Positions 35,001 to 41,571 of a DNA stretch of 46,216 bases are shown piece after piece. Origin of the DNA: CAYMUR01 sp964393615 (GTDB lineage Bacteria; Planctomycetota; Planctomycetia; Pirellulales; Pirellulaceae); assembly GCA_964393615.1 (NCBI GenBank), contig CAYMUR010000034.1, positions 1-46,216 on the forward strand. The letters are read 5' to 3'. The translations under genes and the position numbers were made by a program. The notes beneath the pieces are model-generated. The model saw nothing but the letters and a program-made list of their open reading frames with translations, searched no databases and had not been told where the DNA came from. Position 1 is the stretch's first letter; each line of letters begins with the position of its first letter.

Positions 35001-35203
35001 GGTTCACTCGCCACCAGTTCGATGTGAAATCCCGCAGGCAATTGGAGCTGTGCCGCGCTCTGCTGAGGCGTCAAAGGTTGCGGCGCGTCCTGGGCACGAG
35101 GGATTTCATCGCCGATTGTGTTGTCGATGCAAAACAGTGCCATCGCTGCGATCAAAAAACCTGTCGTAATATTCCGATGCTGGACCGGTGGAAAAATACG
35201 CAA
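32051..35203 (-). CDS. PVC-type heme-binding protein (propeller, HEAT-like repeats, CxxCH domain)
   Basis: This large (~1050 residue) exported protein has three parts. The N-terminal ~450 residues are the planctomycete membrane-bound dehydrogenase-like propeller (FHIELVASEPLISDPSGIAF, LLHDTDGNGQMD, RWGPDHWIYVGAGGFG, QVGPDGALYIVDMYREIVE). The middle ~400 residues are HEAT-like helical repeats. The C-terminal domain carries covalent-heme motif CLNCH near residue 925, with GPDLGSAVNK and ILDPSGDIAAGF. I place the start at TTG 35203 because GAGGAG lies eight bases upstream and a signal peptide follows; the frame is open to another TTG at 35269. The fold suggests a PQQ- or glucose dehydrogenase-like oxidoreductase passing electrons to the heme. 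The substrate is unknown. Confidence 0.9.
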   Translation of the reverse strand: MRIFPPVQHRNITTGFLIAAMALFCIDNTIGDEIPRAQDAPQPLTPQQSAAQLQLPAGFHIELVASEPLISDPSGIAFDAHGRLFVCELHGYNMESHIDTQTLNQTGQLDRQVRRIRWELEGGRIAAESNKRQFGKVKLLHDTDGNGQMDRADLWADDLPPCYGMVPYRDGVIVVCAPDIIFLADRDGDGKAEIRETLYTGFHNIYLERGINNPRWGPDHWIYVGAGGFGATIEGPHLNMPVRIGDSDFRIRADGSALEPLSGKVSTFGLVLNKIGDRFLGRGNTPVCYGLPLANHYLRRNPHVTSPSGTYHASDYNTTYRISQPHPWRIKRRQDPAWIKFYGKHETSSAYYTAGCGVEFYYAQLFPDTYYGSFFCCEPSHNLVHRAIIQRDGPGYIAQHAGQEQKSEFLASSDQWFRPINLQVGPDGALYIVDMYREIVEDYSAIPRFLQQQYQVINGNDRGRIWRLLPDNKTPRKVARLTEWSSDKLAATLSDPDSWWSKTAQRLLIERNDPSTTLHLAKQVRHGTTDEGRMLALHALQGIGKLTVQDVSLALNDSSYMVRTHGLQLGDCWLNDHQPLLAQAVAMAHDPDPRVRLQLAMSLGEVDHPRGTEALLELVRQFGTDRWMDAAVLSSARETAGDLLSTFLHEFDRSQLTISMLQPLATTVAAGRNGSKISHIVDALVDLEDDIRVPCLMGLADGLSRNKQPIKTPPDGWLSVKRLLTNSAHPVRPLIVRLAANLDLHDSPELREVYDTSTQRTLNPKLTTAERQRAMKLLEYAPFSRMAPVTKEILNVHQPPSLQLTAVNVLASSNDPRIAPILLDHWKSYSPQLRTAVLDVLLGREHHLPLLLDAVERGTIRVADLPATRRERFTGSRDPLIAARAETLFDQHQENTELLVRIDQYRQALDGPREPTLGRQVFEKHCLNCHKWRDKGHQVGPDLGSAVNKPDEALLLEILDPSGDIAAGFATYTIFTVDGRIFNGILTSESATSVSLRRGKGENEKILRSDIETMTASQLSLMPADLYKITSPQDIANLISFLRQEFSNPP

Positions 35204-35381
35204 CGCTTCATTCTCCTCGATCGTGTTGCCACATTGCGGGTTGACCCTCGTAGCAAGTAGTAGCCTCAAATTGCGGGAGCACTGCCTATTTCTGCTTCAG
35301 TCAGCTGCGTTGTTTTCTCTCATTTGCGATGCTTCTTGCACACTAAATCGAGAGGCGCGTTTGTGGCAGACAGGTGTCATT

Positions 35382-35723
35382 TCAGGGTTTCAGTGCGAAC
35401 AATTTTTTTAACTTTGTGGCGAGCATCTGATTGCCCTGTACCTTAAGCTTGCCGGCAAAAAAGAGTTGCATTCCATGGGCGTCGGGGTTCTCGTGAATCT
35501 TCTGAAAGTCATCCGAGGAAATACTGATTGTGCAATCCGCTGAACCAGGATTTCCCGATGTGGCGGTGGGAGCATTGCTGGAACAGTCGATGTACCATTC
35601 GCCACCATCGTCTCCGTCAATGTTGATTTGGTAGGTAGCACCAATTTCAGTGGCAGCGCGTTGGTGCTTTTGTATACCGTTCGGAAGATCGATGTTGAAC
35701 AGTTTCTGAATATCTACAGCCAT
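35382..35723 (-). CDS. SCP2 sterol-carrier-like domain protein
   Basis: This 113-residue single-domain protein has the SCP2 fold pattern: IGATYQINIDGDDGGEWYID, CTISISSDDFQKI and the closing AGKLKVQGNQMLATKLKKLF. SCP2 domains bind acyl chains, acyl-CoAs or other lipids in a hydrophobic tunnel. There is no signal peptide, so it is cytoplasmic. The ATG at 35723 has AAGGA seven bases upstream. It stands alone between the heme-binding protein gene and a divergent PhyH-type gene. An 8-bp inverted repeat lies about 30 bases upstream of its start. Confidence 0.85.
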   Translation of the reverse strand: MAVDIQKLFNIDLPNGIQKHQRAATEIGATYQINIDGDDGGEWYIDCSSNAPTATSGNPGSADCTISISSDDFQKIHENPDAHGMQLFFAGKLKVQGNQMLATKLKKLFALKP

Positions 35724-36427
35724 CTAAAAATCCTTGTACTTGTTGCCAGACATACGAGCTACTTTCGTGAACGCTCGTATTTCGTTAGTCATGGTGAATG
35801 GTAAAGTCTTTCTGACGAAGGGCGGATTATGAACGAGTTCAAGCCGGAATGATCACATGCTTGTCTCGCGATTAGTGCTACGATGCAGGCTATAGTCGTG
35901 CCTCAGATTGGAAGGGATTTTAATTCTCTTGTGGGGGCGTTGCAATCATCCAGTTGGTAGTTTGTGGTCGAATTGCCATGGCAGGAGGCTTGTGATTGCC
36001 GAGTTTGTGTCTTCGTAGTCTACGTGTCCGGGATGCTGACATTGCAGGAAGGTCAATGTTACTTAGGGGTTAAGAAACCGGTTGCGATACATGATTCTAC
36101 CCGCTATTTAAATGGCTGCCGGTCAGCGTGGCGTCGTTGGAAAGGGTCCTGAAATTGATTTTTTTCTGGCGTCTGTGTTAGATTGCCAGGAAAATAGTCC
36201 ATCAAGTCAATCCCGGTGTCTGGCGCCAGTGAAAACTCCACTCGTGATAAGAAGTGCCAGGTTATTTTTGTTAACAGCTGGAGGTGGAGAGGCTATCTGG
36301 TGGACTGGGGATCCTTGTCGATCCAGTTGGTTTGGCTATACTCATTGTTTCCTGGTGTAAAGTCATCGGGTGGGCCATGGTGGCCTGTTTTACTCACAGC
36401 TGTGGTGGTTTTCGATTCATTCTTCTG
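35724..36427. other. Divergent intergenic region
   Basis: About 700 bases lie between the SCP2 gene and the PhyH-type gene. The inverted repeat at 35752-35780 is the only structure I can point to. The PhyH frame stays open to 36284, but the extension is not protein-like at its start. Confidence 0.5.
35752..35780. promoter_or_regulatory. Inverted repeat upstream of the SCP2 gene
   Basis: ATACGAGC (35752-35759) and GCTCGTAT (35773-35780) are perfect 8-bp inverted copies with a 13-base spacer, just upstream of the SCP2 start. It may be an operator or a leader stem; no factor can be named. Confidence 0.35.
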
Positions 36428-37372
36428 ATGACGCAACAGAGTGCCAAAGTTGACTTGGAAGCCGCACTGGCCCATCTTCTGCAGGAAGGCTATGTCGTAT
36501 TGGAAGGAGTTTTGGGCTCGGATGAGTTAGTCAACACAAGGCAGGAGATTCAGCATGTGTTTGATGCCGAACGGAAAAAGCCTCCTGACCCTGGTGATGC
36601 CCAGTCATTCGATGATGAGGAAGAGTTGGGAGATTATTTCGCGCGTATCTATTCCATTAGCGATGCCGAGCGGAAGCGGCTGGTACGACGGGCACGTCGA
36701 ACCCGGCAGGATAACTACAACACGCCCTGGCCAGTTCCTTTGGAAGAGACGAACAAAGGGTTCTTTCACTTTCCCACGCTTTTCGATCACGATCGTTCGC
36801 AACGTATCTGGAATTTACCGTTAAAGTTCACCCGTAGTGGACGCTTCATCGAAGACTCGACACTGTTGTCGTTGGTTCGATCTGTGCTGGGCGCTGACTG
36901 TGTGCTCTCTGATTTCAGCGCCACGAGCATTGGGCCCCGTACAAACGGTGGTTCGTGGCATGTGGACGTACCTTTGACTCAGATTCCGGAACCTCTTCCG
37001 AATTTTCCCATCACCGTGCAAAATGCCTGGATGCTGGATGATTTTACGCCTGATAACGGTGCCACGCGCATTGTTCCTCGGAGTCATCTGAGTCAGAAGA
37101 AGCCAGCATGGGGTCAGGGTGCGATAGATGGTGAGGTGGTTTTAACGGCGCCAGCTGGTTCGATTGCCATTTGGCTTTCCCAGACCTGGCACCGGTCGGG
37201 TCCGAATAACACGGATCAGCCTCGCCGTGCGATATTAGGATATTACTGTCGCTCATGGGTGAAACCTGTCACCGACCTCACGAGATGGATGTCCCCCGAA
37301 AAAGTCACCAGTTTTTCACCCGTGGTACGTTACTTGTTGGGCTGGTCGGCGTTTGGCCCTGACCGTGGATGA
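36428..37372 (+). CDS. Phytanoyl-CoA dioxygenase (PhyH) family Fe(II)/2-oxoglutarate oxygenase
   Basis: This is a 314-residue protein from ATG 36428, where the family N-terminus begins (LEAALAHLLQEGYVVLEGVL). The double-stranded beta-helix iron site is complete: WHVDVP gives His178 and Asp180, TWHRSGPN gives His255, and DQPRRAIL supplies the arginine that binds 2-oxoglutarate. NAWMLDDFTPDNGATRIVPRSH is the typical PhyH central strand. The enzyme should hydroxylate a small organic substrate with O2 and 2-oxoglutarate. Its neighbours are an ETF and demethylase series starting 177 bases downstream, so hydroxylation of an N-methylated or lipid-like compound is possible; ectoine- or proline-type substrates are equally open. 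No ribosome site is visible at 36428. Confidence 0.85.
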   Translation: MTQQSAKVDLEAALAHLLQEGYVVLEGVLGSDELVNTRQEIQHVFDAERKKPPDPGDAQSFDDEEELGDYFARIYSISDAERKRLVRRARRTRQDNYNTPWPVPLEETNKGFFHFPTLFDHDRSQRIWNLPLKFTRSGRFIEDSTLLSLVRSVLGADCVLSDFSATSIGPRTNGGSWHVDVPLTQIPEPLPNFPITVQNAWMLDDFTPDNGATRIVPRSHLSQKKPAWGQGAIDGEVVLTAPAGSIAIWLSQTWHRSGPNNTDQPRRAILGYYCRSWVKPVTDLTRWMSPEKVTSFSPVVRYLLGWSAFGPDRG

Positions 37373-37548
37373 TGACCTGTTTTGGAATAAGAGATACAGC
37401 GATGTCCTAATCGTTAACTAGTTGGCTGGCATGGTTTTGCAAAAGCTTGGCGCTAGGTGATTCCCCTGAATGCATTGATAACGTCAAGGGTCAATCTTTT
37501 GCGCAACTAGAATGTTCAGTGGCAGTGTTCACTCTCGGTAAACAGCGG

Positions 37549-38523
37549 ATGACTATGTTCAATAGTGATTTACACGTCGGCATCTGGGTGATTGATGAAA
37601 CTGTTTCGGTGGGATGCCTTGAACGACTTGGTGATGCGCGACGTTTGGCGAATCAAATGCAGACACAGGTTGGTGTGCTTTTAGCAGGAGCGGATGAAAA
37701 TACGAGGCAAGATCTAATTCAGCATGGTGCGGACCTGGTGTGTAGCTTGGAACGTATCACGGGCTTGCATACGAAAGTGATTACGACGGCCCAAGCGTTA
37801 CGGAGGTTCCAGCCTCGCGTCGTGTTTGCTGGAGCAGATGCCCCCGCTCGTGAATGGGCAGCGTTGCTTGCTGCTCACCAGGACTGGTTGTTGGTCAGCC
37901 CGGCGCTTTTCGTCGAATACCTGAATGGGGTCTTGCAAGTAACACGCCTGGATCATAGTGGTCGAAAATCATGTCCGGTGGACCTGGCAGACCAAGAGAC
38001 GGTTGTGGTAACCATGCGGGTAGGGGTGGCCGAGGTGTGCGCAGCGGACGAATCGCGAAGTGGAGAGATGCGTACGATCGAGTTGTCGGATTGCAGCCCA
38101 TCGATGGCCGAACTGAAATCGAAGAGCCGGCTGATTCCTGCTGATCCGGCGACCGTTGACATTCGCCATGCTGACTGTCTTCTGGCCGGTGGGCGCGGAC
38201 TTGGTGGAAAAACAGGGTTTGACCTGTTGCGACGCGTGGCGAGTAAGCTGGACGCGAGTGTTGCCGCCAGTCGCATGGCGGTTGACCTGGGCTGGATTGA
38301 ATATGAGAGACAAGTTGGACAGACGGGTAAGACAGTCGTGCCAGATCTCTACATAGCGTGTGGTATTAGTGGTGCGAGTCATCATTTGGATGGAATGTCA
38401 CAATCAAAGGGCATTGTGGCGATTAATACCGATCCCCATGCGCCCATATTCAAGGTGGCGCATCTTGGTCTGGTAGCTGATTTGCACGAAGTGTTGCAAA
38501 GCGTCGAGCGGCGTTTGACGTGA
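37549..38523 (+). CDS. etfA: Electron transfer flavoprotein alpha subunit
   Basis: This is a 324-residue protein from ATG 37549, which fits the family length; the frame is open to a TTG at 37447. The C-terminal FAD-binding domain is clear: GGRGLGGKTGFDLLRRVA (residues ~211-228), VGQTGKTVVPDLYIACGISGASHHL and IVAINTDPHAPIF followed by VADLHEVL. The N-terminal half is the divergent alpha/beta domain I (HVGIWVIDE start). ETF accepts electrons from flavin dehydrogenases or demethylases and passes them to a membrane ETF:quinone oxidoreductase. It is the first gene of a tight series: the Fe-S oxidoreductase, the beta-like subunit and an OYE-type demethylase follow, so a dedicated ETF is likely. Confidence 0.88.
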   Translation: MTMFNSDLHVGIWVIDETVSVGCLERLGDARRLANQMQTQVGVLLAGADENTRQDLIQHGADLVCSLERITGLHTKVITTAQALRRFQPRVVFAGADAPAREWAALLAAHQDWLLVSPALFVEYLNGVLQVTRLDHSGRKSCPVDLADQETVVVTMRVGVAEVCAADESRSGEMRTIELSDCSPSMAELKSKSRLIPADPATVDIRHADCLLAGGRGLGGKTGFDLLRRVASKLDASVAASRMAVDLGWIEYERQVGQTGKTVVPDLYIACGISGASHHLDGMSQSKGIVAINTDPHAPIFKVAHLGLVADLHEVLQSVERRLT

Positions 38524-38607
38524 ATGGGACACGATGGATTTCCGAGCGTCCTGGATGAAAAAACGGTGTTAGCAACTCGCGATAGAAAAAAAGGGGAGTG
38601 AAATCGA

Positions 38608-40596
38608 ATGTCGGCCAGTGAGCACATAACGCGCGAGATCATGCAGAATGTGCCCCCCTGGCTGGCAGCCATGTTTTATGTGGCGTCTTTGCTGGTTTGT
38701 GCCTGGACTGCCCTGTCGTTCGTGAGACGGTTTCGCCAGCACCGACGGGGACGTCAAAATCCGTACCGTGGAACGGCTCGCTGGGTCGAAGTCGCAGGCT
38801 CACTGCTAAGTTACCTGACCTTTCACCGACAATTGTTACGGGACCGCTTTGCAGGGATTGCCCATTTACTGCTGTTCTATGGATTTTTCGTCCTTTTTGT
38901 CGGTACCTGTCTGGTTTTTCTTGAACATGACACGCCGCTCCATTTTTTTTACGGACGTTTCTATCTTGTGGCGTCGTTGGGAATCGACCTGGGAGGCGTG
39001 GCATTTCTGATAGGGCTGTTGATGTTCCTATACCGACGTCTGTTTGGTGAATCTCAACGGATTCTACGACGATTCTACGTGGCAGCTTTACTGTGGTTGT
39101 TACTGGCAATTGGGATCACCGGGTTTTTGTTGGAAGGTGCGAGGATTGCCATTGATCGTCCTGATTTCGAGCGTTGGAGCGTCGTTGGTTATGCCGTGGG
39201 ATCAGGTTTGAATGCGATTGGAATTGAGGGAGAGGTCGCTTCTCACCTTCATCGATCCTGTTGGATCGTCCATGCCATCCTATGCGTAGTGTTTTTTGGA
39301 CTTTTACCCTGGCGTTTTTTTTCTCATATGGTGTACAGCGCGATGAGCTGGGCGTTACGTACCCGGCGATCTTGTTTGACATTACGACCGATTGATTTGC
39401 AAATCGAGACGAACACTCCCCAAGTTCCTGGCGCATCTTGTTGGAGCCAGTTGTCGTGGATCGATTTGCTTCAGGCTGATGCCTGTACCACGTGTGGGCG
39501 CTGCAACGAAGTTTGTCCAGCACATGCTGCTGGCAAGCCTTTGCAGCCGCGAGATATTGTGTTGGGAGTTCGTGAGGCGATGGATTTGCCCGTATCGCAG
39601 AACATTCAGTCGCTGATTCCTGGGGACGCCCTCTGGTCCTGTACGACTTGCGGTGCCTGTAACCATGCCTGTCCCGTGGGGATCGAAGTTTATGACAAGA
39701 TCGTCGAAATGCGACGAGGTATTGTCGAATCCGGGACGACACCAGTTGCCGCCACCGAATGTTTCCAAGGTTGCGCGGACGAATTTAATCCATTTCAAAA
39801 GTCCAACACGGAACGAATGGGCTGGGCCTCCGGGCTGAATGTGCCTGTAGCGGAAGAGGGACAGCCTGTGGAACTGCTGTACTGGGTGGGATGCGCCGGC
39901 AGTTTTGATCCGGATGGCCGTAGTGTGAGCCGAGCGATGATCAAGATCCTTAACCACTTGGGAATTTCTTACTGTGTGCTAGGCCGTCGTGAACGGTGTA
40001 CGGGGGACCCTGCTAGACGGATGGGTGAAGAAGGGTTGTTCCAGGAGCTTGCCCGCCATAATGTCACGACACTAAAGGCCCATGCCGTACAACGAATTCT
40101 GACCCACTGCCCGCATTGTTTCAACAGTTTTCGCAATGAATATCCACAGCTCGAAGATGTCTCGTTTGAGGTAGAGCACCACACGCAATTTCTTGCCCGC
40201 ATGATCGCCGAAGGCAAATTAAAGGTGAGTCGAAATGTGGAGCAGAAAGTAACATTTCACGATCCATGTTACTTGGGTCGTGGAAACGGTGAAACGGAGG
40301 CGCCACGCCAGGTATTGTCATCCTTGCCACAACTGGACCATGTAGAAATGCCACGGCACGGGCGCGAATCGTTCTGTTGTGGGGCTGGTGGAGGGAGTAT
40401 GTGGCTGGATGTACGAGGGGTGGATCGTGTGGAAAATATCCGTGTCCAAGAGGCAGCCGCCACAGGTGCCCGGACCGTTGTCACCGGATGCCCGTTTTGC
40501 AAAGGTATGTTGACAGCGGGCAGTGAATCACTGGAGGCTGGTGAGATTGGGGTGCGCGACCTGGCAGAAATGGTGGTCCAGGCGGAGGGACTTTGA
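38608..40596 (+). CDS. Membrane Fe-S oxidoreductase, ETF:quinone reductase type (DgcB/FadF-like)
   Basis: This is a 662-residue protein. The first ~260 residues hold about five to six hydrophobic helices of the nitrate-reductase-gamma type that can carry heme b and meet the quinone pool. Two ferredoxin motifs follow, CTTCGRCNEVCP (~residue 293) and CTTCGACNHACPVG (~residue 345). Two cysteine-rich CCG domains complete it (VGCAGSFDPDGR with CPHCFNSF, then HDPCYLGRGN with SFCCGAGGGSMW near residue 590), as in heterodisulfide reductase subunit B. This architecture matches the membrane ETF oxidoreductases FadF/EMO and DgcB. GGGGAG nine bases before the ATG supports the start. Position between ETF alpha and beta genes, with only three bases to the latter, fits transfer of ETF electrons to (mena)quinone. 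Confidence 0.88.
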   Translation: MSASEHITREIMQNVPPWLAAMFYVASLLVCAWTALSFVRRFRQHRRGRQNPYRGTARWVEVAGSLLSYLTFHRQLLRDRFAGIAHLLLFYGFFVLFVGTCLVFLEHDTPLHFFYGRFYLVASLGIDLGGVAFLIGLLMFLYRRLFGESQRILRRFYVAALLWLLLAIGITGFLLEGARIAIDRPDFERWSVVGYAVGSGLNAIGIEGEVASHLHRSCWIVHAILCVVFFGLLPWRFFSHMVYSAMSWALRTRRSCLTLRPIDLQIETNTPQVPGASCWSQLSWIDLLQADACTTCGRCNEVCPAHAAGKPLQPRDIVLGVREAMDLPVSQNIQSLIPGDALWSCTTCGACNHACPVGIEVYDKIVEMRRGIVESGTTPVAATECFQGCADEFNPFQKSNTERMGWASGLNVPVAEEGQPVELLYWVGCAGSFDPDGRSVSRAMIKILNHLGISYCVLGRRERCTGDPARRMGEEGLFQELARHNVTTLKAHAVQRILTHCPHCFNSFRNEYPQLEDVSFEVEHHTQFLARMIAEGKLKVSRNVEQKVTFHDPCYLGRGNGETEAPRQVLSSLPQLDHVEMPRHGRESFCCGAGGGSMWLDVRGVDRVENIRVQEAAATGARTVVTGCPFCKGMLTAGSESLEAGEIGVRDLAEMVVQAEGL

Positions 40597-40599
40597 GTA

Positions 40600-41571
40600 G
40601 TGTCCAGAACGGCTCTTGTAATTGGTTGTATCGATGGGACCTTACCGGCTTCTGACCGGGCCGCCACAGCTCTGGCCGTTAAACAATGGAGCGCTGATCT
40701 GTGTCTTTGTGTACCGCGCGGAGAGGAAGTGGCAGTGAGGTATGCGCTTGGTGCGGGAGTCGACAATGTGTCGTCGGTGGAGGGTTGTAACGCCCTGGTG
40801 TATCTTGTGGGTCGCGGTGGTGCGGGGAGCGACGGAGAGAGGTGGGCGGCCCAATTGGCGATGACCCGAAATGCCAGGTTGGTACTCGACGTGCTGGATG
40901 TGAACGCGTGCGGCAATGGTGTGCGCGTACTGCGAGACCTGGGGCGAGGTGCCTGCGAAGAATTGGTCATTACAGGGCCCGCGGTGCTGGTGTTGACGGA
41001 TGACGCCCCGCAGCAGATGTATGTTTCCCGCTACCGCCAGGCGAGCGTGGTACCGCCACGGTTGGAAACAGTGGACAGCCAGTCGATTTCCTGGCAGCCA
41101 GTACGGCTTCGCACAAAGACGGCGGCACTCATGCGTCGCACCGCAGGTACTGCCCGTGATCGGATGTTGCAAGCATTCGGATTGCGTGAGTCTGCCACCA
41201 AGAGTCAGGGACATGTTGTCGTTGCCGATGCGGAAAGATGTGCTGACCATTTGTTGCGCTATTTGGCGCACCATCGTTCGAAGGACCATCACCGTCCTGC
41301 TGCGGATTTGACTGAAAACCGAAGTCGTCCCGGCCTGTCGGAGGTGTCGGGCGCCGACCCGAGAGGCATGCCAGCGAATTTGCCGACCGGCCGAGCACCG
41401 CGCCCCATGGTGGGGCCGGTTCCGAGGTATCACCGGTGGCCGCGACCTTATCGACCCCTTATGCTGTCGAGTAAACTGTTACGTGGGCCGCGACCTTACG
41501 GTCACGCTCAACCGCTTGAAATTCGAGGTCCGTTTTCTGTTCGTATGACGAAGGATAGTAAGGATGGCTGA
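40600..41571 (+). CDS. etfB: Divergent electron transfer flavoprotein beta subunit with C-terminal tail
   Basis: This 323-residue protein begins at GTG 40600, three bases after the previous stop. Residues ~1-165 follow the ETF beta layout: VKQWSADLCLCVPRGEE, a nucleotide-domain stretch YLVGRGGAGSDGERWAAQLA, then ELVITGPAVLVLTDDAPQQMYVSRYRQA, equivalent to the usual PAVLTV...PRYPSLRG segment. Similarity is weak, so the assignment leans on operon position between the Fe-S oxidoreductase and the demethylase. From about residue 225 to the end there is a tail rich in Pro, Arg and His (for example GPVPRYHRWPRPYRPL) that normal ~255-residue beta subunits lack. Its end overlaps the next gene by eight bases. 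Confidence 0.65.
   Translation: MSRTALVIGCIDGTLPASDRAATALAVKQWSADLCLCVPRGEEVAVRYALGAGVDNVSSVEGCNALVYLVGRGGAGSDGERWAAQLAMTRNARLVLDVLDVNACGNGVRVLRDLGRGACEELVITGPAVLVLTDDAPQQMYVSRYRQASVVPPRLETVDSQSISWQPVRLRTKTAALMRRTAGTARDRMLQAFGLRESATKSQGHVVVADAERCADHLLRYLAHHRSKDHHRPAADLTENRSRPGLSEVSGADPRGMPANLPTGRAPRPMVGPVPRYHRWPRPYRPLMLSSKLLRGPRPYGHAQPLEIRGPFSVRMTKDSKDG

Noticed and set aside
39116..39957. Long minus-strand frames of 191 and 208 codons
   Set aside because: They lie antisense inside the Fe-S oxidoreductase gene, whose cysteine motifs are unmistakable.
40269..41433. Minus-strand frames of 233 and 263 codons
   Set aside because: They are antisense to the Fe-S oxidoreductase and ETF-beta-like genes, and their low-complexity Ser/Thr/Pro/Arg composition is typical of shadow frames.
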